Shown: positions 11,583-22,497 of the stretch, piece by piece
Position numbering within the stretch: the stretch's first letter is position 1
How the letters are laid out: each line of letters starts with the position of its first letter
Assembly: GCA_024516035.1 (NCBI GenBank)
Contig: CM044961.1
Coordinates: 6,817,515 to 6,881,514, forward strand
Source: Bactericera cockerelli
Taxonomy: Eukaryota; Arthropoda; Insecta; Hemiptera; Triozidae
Length of the DNA stretch: 64,000 nt
Direction: 5' to 3'
Program-made: the position numbers and the translations under genes
Notes under the pieces: generated by a model
The model's database searches: none
The model's input: the letters and a program-made list of their open reading frames with translations, nothing else
Told to the model about the DNA's origin: nothing

Positions 11583-13290
11583 TTAGAAACCTTTCAAGAA
11601 ATTGGAAAAAAATAATAATTCCGCCTCCGTGAGATAGGGATAGATGCCTAAATCACGGTGGTGAGAGGATTATATTGACGCCCAGATCCAATCTCTAGGC
11701 TCCTTTCATGTCTATTGATTCTATATGGTTTTAACGTCCTGACTTGAGATAGTCAGGACGGGGCGTACCAACCAACCTCAACCGGGAGGGATGGGTTGAA
11801 CAATTCCAATCCCAAGTAGGTTTGAGGAAAAAGCAAATTGAAAGAAGAATAATAAGACTGTTGAAAACCAAAGTAGTGTAGCAGTATAAGTGACTCACTT
11901 TGTCATACATAGTTATATTTTGAGTGAGTAAGACATTTATATTATGTGTGATTCCCGAGGGGTTCGATGGCTTTTAGTTGATTGTATCTTGTGAGGTGTT
12001 TCTGCGTAATGTTTCGTAGAGTAATGAATATGAAAATTATTTTCCTCTTCGCCAAGGTATATTTTTTTTTAGATTTTTTAGTATTTTTTAATTCCTCATT
12101 AGTAACTAGACACTAGACTAACTAGTATTGGACCCGAAACCACCATTTATTTTTCAACTACTAAAAAAATCCTAGTTTTTAGTGTGAGTCTTTTTTAAAG
12201 AGTATTCAAAATTGTTATTGTTATCGTTACAGGTATTATTATTACCTTTTTGTTTCAAATTTTGTTATTACTCTAGAAAAACTTTTTGATAACAAAACTT
12301 TGTGGAGTGTTGCGCATTCCCCGTGTTATTTCAACTTGTGAAAAAAACTTGTGAAACAGCAGATGGTACCTACCGACTAAACCTGAAGGGCTATTCAAAT
12401 GTATGATAACATTATTAACAGTGCTTTTTTATACATAATGTAAAAAATACTTTTTATAATATCTATAGAAAGTACGTAAAACAAATATATGATATCATTA
12501 TTTGAATTATGTTTTTGTATTTTGTCTTTGTATTCTTCTATGTATGTCATTGTATTTCCCGTCATGTCAAACGGGAAATGTCAATGAATGTTCTCTAGTT
12601 TTGGTTTTATAATAATAATACCTATATTCTCTTAGAAGCCCTTCAAAGCTTAGGAGAAGTTCCTTTGTATAAATGTTTCGTTATAAAGAAAATAAATAAA
12701 TAAACTAAAAAAAATATATAAATATTTTCATGTGCAATTTATTCACTGGTTCACCTCACTGGACCTGCTTAACTTCAGTGATCTTACGAGAACCGGTGAA
12801 TTCAACGCGCCATCGACGCTGGCACAGCAGTCTTCTTCATTCAAATTCTTGACCGCATGAAACACATTATGGAGGCAGATATCAGATTTACGACATTATT
12901 ATTTTTATTATAAGCTCTCTCTTTCTCCCTCTCTCTCTCTCTCTGCCTCCCATGCTTTTTTTCTAAATATTATCCTACTTTATCTCTCTCTCTCTTTCTC
13001 ATTCTTTTAACGACCTAATTCTCTATCTCTCTCACTTTCCCTCAGACTCTTTTTCTCTCCATCAATACCTTTTCTTTTTCTTTGTTTACGGGAAATTCTT
13101 TTTTCTTTTCTTTAATGGTCATAAATCTCTCCTCTTCCTCTTCCTTATCCCCCCCCCCCTTCTCCTTCTCCACTAGGGATGTCATCTCACCCAAATATGT
13201 TGGTCGTTAAGAAAAATACAGTCGCGGATGAGCATGAAGAAATATTTTTTTTTTAAATTGTTTTTTATTTATTTATTTAATCAACCAAAG
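11583..13290. other. Repeat-derived and AT-rich stretch without genes
   Basis: At about 11618-11830 there is an unclassified repeat with GTCCTGACTTGAGATAGTC and CGTACCAACCAACCTCAACC. It is followed by AT-rich DNA and then CT-rich patches at about 12912-13060. No coding signal was recognised. Confidence 0.4.
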
Positions 13291-13294
13291 GTTT

Positions 13295-13378
13295 CTCTGT
13301 ATATCCAAAGAGGAAATGCGGCAGCTGTGATGGGCCCTCGTTCAACAGACTTGGAGGGAATATTTTATAATTTTGTAA
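13295..13378 (+). mobile_element. Fragment of LINE ORF C-terminus (same family as 31967-33332)
   Basis: A short plus-strand frame reads VSLYIQRGNAAAVMGP followed by an acidic LEGIFYNF end. This aligns with the C-terminal tail of the LINE at 33240-33332 (LSFAVQRGNVASVLSTLP, then LGEVFYIL) and with the piece at 50488-50706. It is only the last ~28 residues of the element's protein. Confidence 0.55.
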
Positions 13379-14149
13379 GATACCTGTAAAGAATGGTTTC
13401 CTTAGTTTTTCTGGTGGGACAGTTTACTTACTCATTAAAATAAATATAATCTAAAATAACTTGAACTCTGTAGTCACTTAAACAGACTGACTTAATGTTA
13501 ACTGACTATCATAATTTCAGTTTAAGTGATGCATAAACTAACTTAAATTTACATTATAAATACATGTAAACTTGAAAAATAAATAATAATATTATTATTT
13601 TGGTACCATCTCCATAATTATTATGGATATGGTACAAAAAATTACCATGACATTCATAATTATTTAAGTACCATGACGTTCGATACATGCCACATGCCAC
13701 ATTGCATTATAACTATATTTCACGGCGCGCATACAAATTTTCCTCTTTTGTTAAACTTTACTTGCATAGTATGATGACTGTTGATTTATTAACCAATGAT
13801 GACCACCCATAATGACAAAGACCTGTTATGCTGGACACTGCATTAACTTCCTAATGATGCAGGTTGTATCATGTTCATGGGTAACACCCCTGTTACCCAT
13901 GAACACCTTGTGGTATGGAGGGTAACACCCCTGTCGTGATATGACCATTCAGTTGAAAGCGACAACCCAAAAAAAAATTGCCTCTTCATTTGAATTTGTC
14001 TGAATAATCTGAAGTGATAAAAGACCAGTTTAATGTTTAATTTCTTCTTCTCTTTCTGTCTTATACCGCTTGAGCAGGGTCGACGTTGTTCAACCTCATG
14101 TTTGAGGTTGGTTGGTTTTGGTACATTTTTTACGGATGGATGCCCTTCC

Positions 14150-14396
14150 TAACACCAACAATTCTATTTGATTTAACGTCCTGTATTAGGACTGGGGTTT
14201 TACCCTCCATTCGCTGGGAATCGTACCAGCTACACGCATTAACCTCACCCAGCGTGGGTAGGGCTGGAAATGCCAGCCATATATGTACGGAGGGAACAGA
14301 ATTTTCTGTGTGAAAAATCTACTCCGACCGGGGATCGAACTCAGGATCTCTGGACTACGGGCAGTAGACACAACCGTTACGTCACGGAAGCTAGTC
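14150..14396 (-). repeat. tRNA-derived SINE, family D
   Basis: On the minus strand a tRNA-like head contains GATCCTGAGTTCGATCCCCG (B box). It is followed by a body with CTGGCATTTCCAGCCCTACC and CACGCTGGGTGAGGTTAATG. Related body sequence (CCTCACCCAGC, GCCAGCA) recurs at about 24395-24690 and 42475-42775 in the duplicated Toll regions. Confidence 0.55.
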
Positions 14397-14734
14397 TAAT
14401 ACCATTCATCCAAATGTTACTGAGTCTTCCAAGAGAAATTTTTACAAGAGACATCCGAGACAATTTTTAGTATGCTATATTTGTTGCCCTTCAGAGTGTG
14501 TTTATACGGCACTGGGAATTATATTTGGAGAAAAATAAGACGATATAGAATGCTGTAAGAAACTTAAGGGACAAGGAAAGGGGTGATTTATGCATTGAAT
14601 GTGCAGGACAGCAATAGATTAAGGACATCATTAGGAGTTAGGTTGTCTTAATGGTCAACTTCTTTGAGGTTTTGCAAACAATGTTGTACACTGCGGTACT
14701 TGGGAATTTCTTTATGTATTTTTAGTAGATGATA

Positions 14735-14960
14735 AATATTTAGTCAGGCTTAAGGACTATAAACAGGGAGTGGACCAGCAGTCTAGCTGGAGAACTATAA
14801 ACAGGGAGTAGACCAGCATTGGCTTGGTTCTGGGGGCCCTTGTCAATTATTAGCCTCCTTCTATAGACATAGAAGTGCTAAGTCTTTACTCCACTGTCAG
14901 ACTACTATCGTTCACGATGACGCCACCCTCTGATGATGATGATGATGATGGTGATAAATA
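14735..14960 (-). repeat. Dispersed repeat E, copy 1 (inverted relative to 16165-16446)
   Basis: Carries CAGGGAGTGGACCAGCAGTC and a second truncated unit, then TTGGCTTGGTTCTGGGGGCC, AAGTGCTAAGTCTTTACTCC and CACGATGACGCCACCCTCTG, ending in a (GAT)n run. The same modules occur in reverse complement at 16165-16446. Confidence 0.75.
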
Positions 14961-14965
14961 TTTCC

Positions 14966-15040
14966 TAGCCTAGTAGCTCGATTGATAAGACGGCGGACTT
15001 GTGTGATGGAGGTCGGTATTTCGAGACCCAGATATATTCG
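14966..15040 (+). repeat. tRNA-derived SINE, family B, head fragment
   Basis: GTAGCTCGATTGATAAGACG then GCGGACTTG and GGAGGTCGGTATTTCGAGAC match the A-box and B-box region of the family-B copies at 15497, 53108, 53704, 55199 and 62046. Confidence 0.65.
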
Positions 15041-15496
15041 AAATCAAATTTTTTAGGCTATTTTGGATAGATTTTTTTTATTTAACATCTTGATTTGCTC
15101 CTGTTTTTTAATTAATTATAATTTTTAGACATTAGCGACATCTCGTGACACCCTAGCGAATCCAAGGTGAAAAGTTTTTCATAAATCATGGTTGCTAACA
15201 TATTTCATGAAATAGGGAATGAGTGAAATCTTTCATTGAATTTTCTATAAATCACCCGTCACTACCGCATTACATGAAAGGGGCATATTCACGAGAAAAT
15301 ATCGAACTTGCAAAAGCTTCGGTTTTGAATTCAATTATTTTGCGACAGATTGCGTATTAATGACAAGAGCGATGTCACAATATTGATTACTGAAGTAGCT
15401 AGGTCCACGAATTATAGAAATTAATTTTGGAAAATGATAATATTTATAGGTATTATCTTTCATTATTTTTTTTTATTAAAATGAAATAAAAAAAGG

Positions 15497-15635
15497 TTAT
15501 CATATTTGTGTTAATCACCATCGTGTATCACAACTACTCAAACTCGCTTTACTAAATATACGCTGAAACCGGGACTTGAACCACCGACCTCCAGGTTACA
15601 AGTCCGCTGCCTTATCGATCAAGCTACTGAGGTCG
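15497..15635 (-). repeat. tRNA-derived SINE, family B
   Basis: On the minus strand: ACCGACCTCAGTAGCTTGAT, CGATAAGGCAGCGGACTTG, CCTGGAGGTCGGTGGTTCAA, then GTCCCGGTTTCAGCGTATAT and a tail with AGTAGTTGTGATACACG and GATTAACACAAATATGATAA. The head is tRNA-like with A and B boxes. The tail is family-specific. Confidence 0.8.
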
Positions 15636-16164
15636 GTTATTAAAATGAAATAGAAAGAATAAGAAAGAAAAAAAAGAAAAAAACAACTAAATTAAAAATA
15701 ACAAATCCCGAATTTCAAATATTTTTCGCTCATCCACATTTATTTCTGTGAACATGCCCCACTATGTGTGTGTGTGTGTATATGTGGGTACCCCAATGCC
15801 CCCATTTTCATAAAAATGATACGTGTGTAATAAATGTTACATTTAATAAAAACACTTTTTGATAAATGATGCTGGGGATGAGAGCTTGGCATTTTCTCGC
15901 GGTGTACTCCTGGTTGCAGATACGAGTGTGACGTTGATGGATGAAGGGGCATTAATTCATACCTGTGTAGTGTACTATGTAGGGACCGGGTACCTACAAC
16001 CTTCATCTATCAGTGAACTTCTCACTTTTCTGTAAATTGAAACAGGTATTTTATTTCATGGGCGAAGAAAGGTGTCTGTATGGCAAATTGACAATGTTGG
16101 ATATGTCAGTGCCAGTAATCTAATTATCCATTAGGATCTAAATAATGTCTGAATTTAATTAATT

Positions 16165-16446
16165 ATTGTATACTACTATCATCATAGGGTGGCGTCATCG
16201 TGAACGATGCTAGCCAGACAGTGGAGTAATGACTTAGCACTTCTACCACTGTCTATACAAGGCGGCTAAGAATTGAGGCCCCCAGAACCAAGCCAATGCT
16301 GGTCTACTCCCTTATTATAGTCCCCCAGCCAGACTGCTGGTATACTACCTGTTTATAGTCCACAGCCAGACTGCTGATCTACTCCCTGTTTATAGTCCCC
16401 CAGCCAGACTGCTGGTCTACTCCCTGTTTATAGTCCCCCAGCCAGA
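16165..16446 (+). repeat. Dispersed repeat E, copy 2, with ~37-bp internal tandem units
   Basis: Begins at an ATCATCATAGGGTGGCGTCA module. It ends in four variants of a unit containing GTCTACTCCCTGTTTATAGT and CCCCCAGCCAGACTGCTG. It is the reverse-complement partner of 14735-14960, with about 1.2 kb between the two. Confidence 0.75.
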
Positions 16447-16477
16447 AACAGATACTACTATAATGGTTGAAAATATG

Positions 16478-16690
16478 GCAGTACGACACGTTGAATACAC
16501 AATTATTTTCTATAATCACTGAAGTTGAGCAATGCCAAGTGTGTTCGCACTTGGATAGGTGACCATTCAAATACGATATTACGATCCCTAGTGATGCGAG
16601 ATATTCTGGGCTCAACTAAGGCTAGAAGAGGTTAATGTGAGTAGCTGATTTGTCAGTTAACAGAGGATAAAACCCCCCTTTCCTCAGCAA
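16478..16690 (+). repeat. 5S-rRNA-derived SINE, copy 2
   Basis: GACACGTTGAATACACAA, TAATCACTGAAGTTGAGCAA and GCACTTGGATAGGTGACCAT follow the order of a 5S rRNA from its 5' third to its internal promoter. The sequence then continues into the same body as copy 1 (GTGATGCGAGATATTCTGGG, CTCAACTAAGG). Confidence 0.65.
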
Positions 16691-16783
16691 TTGAGAGGGA
16701 CGTTTAATCAAAGTTCAAACGGCTACCGGTTGTTGAGATTGCCATATTCCTGCCTTGTTGATATCGCCATAGCTCAGATACTT

Positions 16784-16951
16784 TGGACTGAATTATGAAA
16801 CAGGATTAGATTTATTCTATGTGGTCACTATCAACTGACCTAGGCAATTGTGACCTGTGATTGGTGGTAATGCCCACCAGAGGGCGTGTTAAGAGATAAT
16901 GTCCAACTGTCCACTTAGAATAATTCTAATCTTGTTTCATAATTTGGCCAT
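16784..16951. mobile_element. MITE-like element with ~38-bp imperfect inverted ends
   Basis: The left end GAATTATGAAACAGGATTAG and the right end (reverse complement AAATTATGAAACAAGATTAG) match over about 38 bp. The interior holds TGTGATTGGTGGTAATGCCC and AGAGGGCG, which are echoed at about 55560-55640. Confidence 0.55.
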
Positions 16952-17215
16952 TTGTCTGTCCCGGTAGCACAGTGGTCAAAAGTATGGATGTCAAATTTGA
17001 TTAAATAAAATAAAGTCCTAATATTTATTTATTTACACTATTAATTATACATATTATATACAATACAGATAATTACCAATTAATATACAATATAAGAGAA
17101 GAAGAGTAAAATATAAAGATTTTTTTTTATGATTATTATTTCTACTCTTACATCTTTTCATTTTCATAAGGTAGGCAGATCGTTATGAAACCGATGTTTA
17201 GACTCTAGGATAAAA

Positions 17216-17906
17216 GTGTTTTTGGTTCCCCTTTTTTCTTCTGCCCATATTTTCTTTGGTCTATGTAAGTTTCACAGAATTCTTTCAAACTCGCCATGTT
17301 TCCAATCTTCGTCTTATCGTCTACTCATCCATCCTCTTTTGTGCATCCTCTACTCCCATTTCTTTTCCAATTTCGCAGAATTCTGTAAGCGTGCCAAAAC
17401 TCAAACAAAACGTCCCTTCAATACTTAATTCAGAAAAAAATAAGATTTTTTTTTTGTTGAAGTAATTCTTCTTTTGTAGTGTTTGCCTTAGGACTTTGTG
17501 GGTGTCTGGTGTGTTAAGTCCACCTATCAATAAAAATCCGAGGATGGTCCATATTTCACAGATCAACTTTTTTTTCTTTTCTTTTTATCTTGGGAGAGTA
17601 CAACTAGTTATGAACTGGAATAACGAGTCTCCAACATTGAGGATTGTTTTCATAAAACTTAATACCTCAGCCTCATTTAGCAGATATATTTCGATAGTAT
17701 CATTCCTTATACCGTCGAAGACCATTTTTTCGTCCCCAATAATATCTCCCACGGCAGTTGTATTCTGCTCCATGGGTATGACAGAATCAAAACGCAGAGA
17801 AAAACCACAATTATCTGACAAGAATTTCCCTTCTTTCGAAGGAACCTTAGATAGAGACTATCGACACATACAAACCTCAATTTTCCTCATATGGAAATTC
17901 CTATAA
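17216..17906 (-). other. Unidentified minus-strand open frames
   Basis: A 78-codon minus frame at 17585-17821 reads DNCGFSLRFDSVIPMEQN near its start and ends FQFITSCTLPR before a stop. A second frame at about 17321-17460 includes LTEFCEIGKEMGVEDAQKRM. Composition is less repetitive than the surroundings, so a terminal exon or retroposed fragment is possible. I recognise no family, see no convincing acceptor, and do not claim a gene. It lies just beyond the assembly gap that truncates the lower Toll copy, but the frames contain no LRR, transmembrane or TIR motif. Confidence 0.2.
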
Positions 17907-17959
17907 AAAAGCAATCCACGAGGATCGAACCAAAATCCTGAACCTGAAATACTGAAATC

Positions 17960-18059
17960 NNNNNNNNNNNNNNNNNNNNNNNNNNNNNNNNNNNNNNNNN
18001 NNNNNNNNNNNNNNNNNNNNNNNNNNNNNNNNNNNNNNNNNNNNNNNNNNNNNNNNNNN
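17960..18059. other. Assembly gap (100 N)
   Basis: Exactly 100 unknown bases, a common placeholder for a gap of unknown length. The right side is inside Toll-like exon 3. The left side does not match the continuation of that exon seen at 37156-37608, so the true gap size and join are uncertain. Confidence 0.95.
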
Positions 18060-18197
18060 ATTGTTATCGAGAATCATTACAAATTTTCTGTTGTCCAAAT
18101 GACTACTATTCTTTCGAAGTTTAACCATTTCTTCCAAAAAGCTAAAATCAACTGTGGTAATGTTGTTGGATGAGAGGTCGAGATTAATTCTTACAAG
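18060..18197 (-). CDS. Toll-like receptor copy I, exon 3 (truncated by gap)
   Basis: After a TTTTAG acceptor the exon opens LVRINLDLSSNNITTVDF and runs to the gap at VMILDNN. In copy II the same position continues into an LRR C-terminal cap. It joins exon 2 in phase 0, completing one leucine-rich repeat (LDLSSNNITTV). Only about 46 codons are visible. Two substitutions relative to copy II (DF for DL, HLD for HLE) show this is a diverged paralogue rather than an assembly duplicate. Confidence 0.8.
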
Positions 18198-19753
18198 CTA
18201 AAATCAAGAGAGAAAAGAGCTAGTATTAAGATCGACAAGTAGCCCCAGCCAACCGGCCTATATTATTACGAAACATAGTTATATACATATTTTGTTTTAT
18301 TTTTTTCGCCCACTTCCCGGTGAATTTCAGAATTTTTTTATGTAATACAGAATCATCTGGTGATATAGCACAAAAGCCAAAGAAACACTATGAAAGAAAC
18401 CTTTTTTGAAATGAAGAAAATTGGATTGTTTTGAAAAATTAAAAAAAAATCTTACACAGAGTCCAAGAGAGGACCGAAAGAAGTCAAAATGAATACAACT
18501 AAAGATTACTGATTCATACAGGGTGTACCGAAAAAACGTTTACACTCGTTAAAGGTAGATAACTGGCGATATTTCCAGTCGGGATCTGCAATCCGTTTTT
18601 TCGGATTCGCCTTTGTAACTGCACAAAGTGATTTTTTGCAACTTTCCAAAAAAGTTACACTTTAGCTTATTCTTCAGGTCAGTGCTTTGTTCCTATTAAA
18701 GATGAGTTGATTCTGAACAATTCTGCGGAAAGCCAACAAAATTTCGATGTCTCTAGTTACGTTTATTTGTTTTTGCGGTTTTATTTTTTACACCTGAACA
18801 GAAAAAACCTAATGTAAGTTTTTAAACCATGAAACACTCAAAAAAAATATTATTTTTTAACTTTTGGCGTTTTTATGTACAAGTTACATCTTATGTATTC
18901 GAATGCTGAAATGGCATATGCATTTAGCATATGGAGCTGCCAACAGAAACATTAAATATTCCTGTTGGAAGCTCTACGTGACCCCAAATTTTGGTCACGT
19001 GAAAAACATCGTTTACAAAACCCCAACCTTTGAATCTAGGAAGATAGGCGTCACTTCCAACAGTTCCTATGAGGGAATTGAGAGAGAGAGATTTAGAGAG
19101 AGACAAGAAGGTAGAGGGAGAGGAAGACGATTGAGAATGTGAGAAATATTTGCTTGTAGAATGTAGGTAAAAAGGCTTGGCTCACAATAAGTGCTTACTA
19201 ATCAAAACACAGTCGCACGCTAATGCCAAAGACAGCAGATTAAGGAAAAATTTACTATTTCTGCAAAGATATTAATAACTCCACTGCACAGTTCTGAGTT
19301 AGAACTAATATACTGAAGTCACCATAGGTTTCAAAAAATTGTGCGAAGAGAATTCATACTGTGTACCTACCTACTATGGCGTAATAAAAAAAAGGCAAAA
19401 AAAAATCCTTTTTTATTTTGTAGTCATGAAACAAATAACTGCATTCAAATTGTTAATACATTTTTTTGCTAGCTGTGGGGTTCGGACCCGGGCGAGACCT
19501 TCCGCATGGCAAGCGTCTAGCTTACCACTGTACTGATCCTGGTATAAAACATAATAAAGACTGCAAAAGTTTATTTATTTTATGAAATTTTATGGGTAAA
19601 TATTTGTTGTTTGTTTAATTAGTATTGTTTATGATAGAAGAACCTACCTACATATTTACCTGGCTTTATTTTATAAAATCCATTTTCGTTAGGAAAGTTC
19701 GCTAGAGTTTTTTCTTCTCTCTTAGGGAAGCATAAGAAAAACCAACCTTATGC

Positions 19754-19885
19754 CGGGTCCACACTAAGCGAACATTGTTAGCTAACAATGTTCGCGAACA
19801 AAATATGTGGCTAACATTGTTAGCTAACAATGTTCTCTGAACAATGTTATTCTGAATGTTCAGCAAAGCCGTCCACACTGAAATA
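19754..19885. repeat. Palindrome-rich insertion (copy I only)
   Basis: Starts with GGGTCCACACTAAGCG and contains the perfect palindrome GAACATTGTTAG/CTAACAATGTTC, a second near-identical palindrome and a TCCACACTG end. It is absent from the matching position near 39070 in copy II. Confidence 0.55.
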
Positions 19886-20029
19886 ACTTAAAATATTGAC
19901 ATATTATTATTTTTATTATTAAAATAATATTGACCGCCGAGAATTGAACCGCGCTCATGCTACTAGTGCTCATAGCACTACCTCATCAAGCTAACACTAC
20001 TGACATCCTGAACAGCACGAAAATAAATT

Positions 20030-20270
20030 GAATGGGTGAGTAGAAGAACCAGGAATGTCAAAAATCGACTTTTCAGGAAAGCAAAAATAAGACAGATATT
20101 ATCATGCTAATGAGTATGCTTCTCCCACTTTAAAATCGAAAAAAAATATACTTATAAGGGGTATTTCTCCTTCATATTCACAGAGATGATAGAAAAGAGT
20201 ACATTCCTTCTTATTCTACGAAAAAAAAAAATCGATTTTTGACATTCCTGGTTCTTCTACTCACCCATTC
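20030..20270. mobile_element. MITE with ~40-bp inverted ends and AATT duplication
   Basis: Ends GAATGGGTGAGTAGAAGAAC and GTTCTTCTACTCACCCATTC continue as inverted repeats to about 40 bp (through AATGTCAAAAATCGA). AATT flanks both sides. The partner copy has the uninterrupted site AAATAAATTATCATTTG at about 39350-39366. That makes this a post-duplication insertion with a 4-bp target duplication. Confidence 0.8.
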
Positions 20271-20339
20271 AATTATCATTTGAATTTTCCTAAACTGGTT
20301 GATGAAGGCATGTGAGAACGCGGTATTCAAAAAACACTT

Positions 20340-20945
20340 CAAATTATGGACACTATACTTCCTCGAGATTGTTTCACATTGTATACACGTGCCAATTTTG
20401 AGATTTTATACTAAATCACTTGTATCTCCAAAACGACTGAAATGATTTTCTTCACATTAATTTTATATGGTAGAATGCCGTTTTTTCTACGTCATTCTAG
20501 ATTCTAAAAAAAATTCTGTATCGGCAAGTGGTGGACCTTGTTTTTACAAAATTTCATCAAAATCGGCTGTACTGTTCACGAGATATAATCGTTTAAGTAA
20601 AAAGTTAGTGGGCAGGCGCATGGTCTCTTTCACCCAGAACCGATTGTATGAATTTGATGAATTTAAAATGGGACCATCTACAGAACGTCTCCCATATGTG
20701 TGCAAAGTTAGTAGTTTCTGAAATTTGCGCGTTACAAGGATTTTTTATGAACAGACCGACAGAGGGACACAAAACCAAAGTTGTTCAGGAGGTTATGAAA
20801 CGTCCAGAAATATAAAAAAAATTGAAATCGGAGCAAAAAAATATTTTTTTTTACAAAAACGAACACAATACTTCCGATTTCTAATATCAGAAATTTCTCG
20901 GAAGTAAAATGCAATGTAAACCAACTTGTAAACAATACAAGACGC
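20340..20945 (+). repeat. Dispersed repeat F (also 35300, 36180, 39480, 44970 and 48830)
   Basis: Runs from TATGGACACTATACTTCCTC through CACTTGTATCTCCAAAACGA and CACGAGATATAATCGTTTAA to CCGATTTCTAATATCAGAAA. The related copies share the block order. The block ends in a short palindromic CCGATTTCT...AGAAATTTCTCGG segment. No protein is recognised. Confidence 0.7.
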
Positions 20946-21072
20946 ACTGTCTCTAATGTGTAGTTTTTCCATTTGTAATTTGTAAATCACTCTGTAAATT
21001 TACTTTGTATCATGAAAGAAATAAAGATATCCGTGACCCATAGATGGTCCAAACGATAGTAAAAAAAAAAAA
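20946..21072 (+). mobile_element. Short retroposed insert with 9-bp target duplication
   Basis: A 127-bp insert ending in an AATAAA signal and an A13 tail is flanked by ACAAGACGC at 20937-20945 and 21073-21081. The partner copy has a single ACAAGACGC at about 40080. This is the signature of target-primed reverse transcription of a short 5'-truncated RNA. The parent element is not identified. Confidence 0.75.
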
Positions 21073-21256
21073 ACAAGACGCCCTTACACAGTCTACAGCT
21101 AGAAAACTCTTTGGAATACTGATGATTTTTTGGCAAACATCTAAATATTTTTCCTAGAAGATCACCTGATAAAAAATCGTAAAATTATTCCTTACCATCA
21201 GCGGGGTGGTAGCCAACTTCTATTAAACTTGCTAATGTCTTTACCATAATTTGTTC

Positions 21257-21294
<38 letters not shown>

Positions 21295-22004
21295 TAGTGT
21301 TTTATGGTGTAAAAAACTTACATTGGTTGTTTTTCTCCGTTCAGTCAGGTGTAAAAAGGGCGACACACCAAACCGTAAAAACAAAGAGGCCTAGCTAGAA
21401 AATTTTGTTGGCTTTCTGCAGAATAGTTCAGAATTAACTCATCTTAAACAGGAACAAAGCACTGACAAAGACAAAGAATGAGACTTTTTCGGAAAGTTGC
21501 AAAAAATCTCTTTGTGCGATTACGAAGGTGAATCCGAAAAAACGGATTGCAGATCCCGCCTGGAATTATCGTCAGTATTCTACCTTTAACGGGTGTAAAC
21601 TTTTTTTTGGTCCACGCTGTATATAAAATCTTCTGAAATTACCACGAAGCTTTTGGAAAATATACAGGGTGGCCCATTTTAAATGACGCACCCGTTTTAC
21701 TCGGCCCCTGTTGGAGATACAGAAAATTTATTCTGAGGACTTTTTCATAACTCGGAGGGGGAAATCTCGTGGTGACCTTGAATTTTTTCTCAAGGTCACC
21801 CTTCAAGGTCAAATCAAGGTCAACTTCATTTTCTTAAATAGAATAACCCATTTTTTATTTCATATTCGTAATCTACGTGAATTTCTACATTCATTACACT
21901 ATTTACTTGCTATCTCTATATAGCCAATTAAAAAAGAAAAAAAAATTGAAATAATAATGAAAATGTGCTACAACGTAGTAAGTATCATGTAAAATAATGA
22001 TGAA

Positions 22005-22202
22005 TTGGCCAAAAAAAATTTGAAAGATTTAGTGTATAAAGAAGCTCCAATTACTCGCGAGGACATGATGGAAAGAATCCAGAGAGCATGTGAGCAAATA
22101 CCGGAGATTGTGTTGTTGAAAAGTGTGGAGGAGTTTGAGAGGCGCGTTCAAATGTGTATAGAGGTCGATGGGGGTACGTTCGAACAACTTCGGCGGCGAT
22201 AG
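22005..22202 (+). pseudogene. Transposase C-terminal remnant
   Basis: The 65-codon frame includes ITREDMMERIQRACEQIPE, then SVEEFERRVQMCIEVDGGTF. This matches the C-terminal helix region of Tc1/mariner-related (DDE) transposases, just before the stop. The DNA-binding and catalytic parts are missing, so the surrounding element is an internally deleted derivative. Confidence 0.6.
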
Positions 22203-22497
22203 GTGCCAAGTTAGCAGGTAAGAAGAAAGTCAAACACACAAATCAATTGAATTCAGTCTTTGAAGAAAAAAGTTCATTCCGGAAAATTTCAATTTTTTTT
22301 TCTTTTTTAATTGGCTATAGAGAGATAGCAAGTAAATAGTGTAATGAATGTAGAAATTCACGTAGATTACGAATATGAAATAAAAAATGGGTCATTCTAT
22401 TTAAGAAAATGAAGTTGACCTTGATCTGACCTTCAAGGGTGACCTTGAGAAAAAATCCAAGGTCACCACGAGATTTCCCCCTCCGAGTTATGAAAAA

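Larger units (their letters stand above)
18519..21619. mobile_element. TIR DNA transposon in Toll intron, copy I
   Basis: Inverted ends: left CAGGGTGTACCGAAAAAACG with GTTTACACTCGTTAAAGGTA, right reverse complement CAGCGTGGACCAAAAAAAAG with GTTTACACCCGTTAAAGGTA. They remain matched for roughly 200 bp, through GGATTGCAGATCCCG. TA flanks both ends. No transposase is evident. The interior is filled with later insertions. The same element sits at 38070-41992 in the partner copy, so it predates the duplication. Confidence 0.7.
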
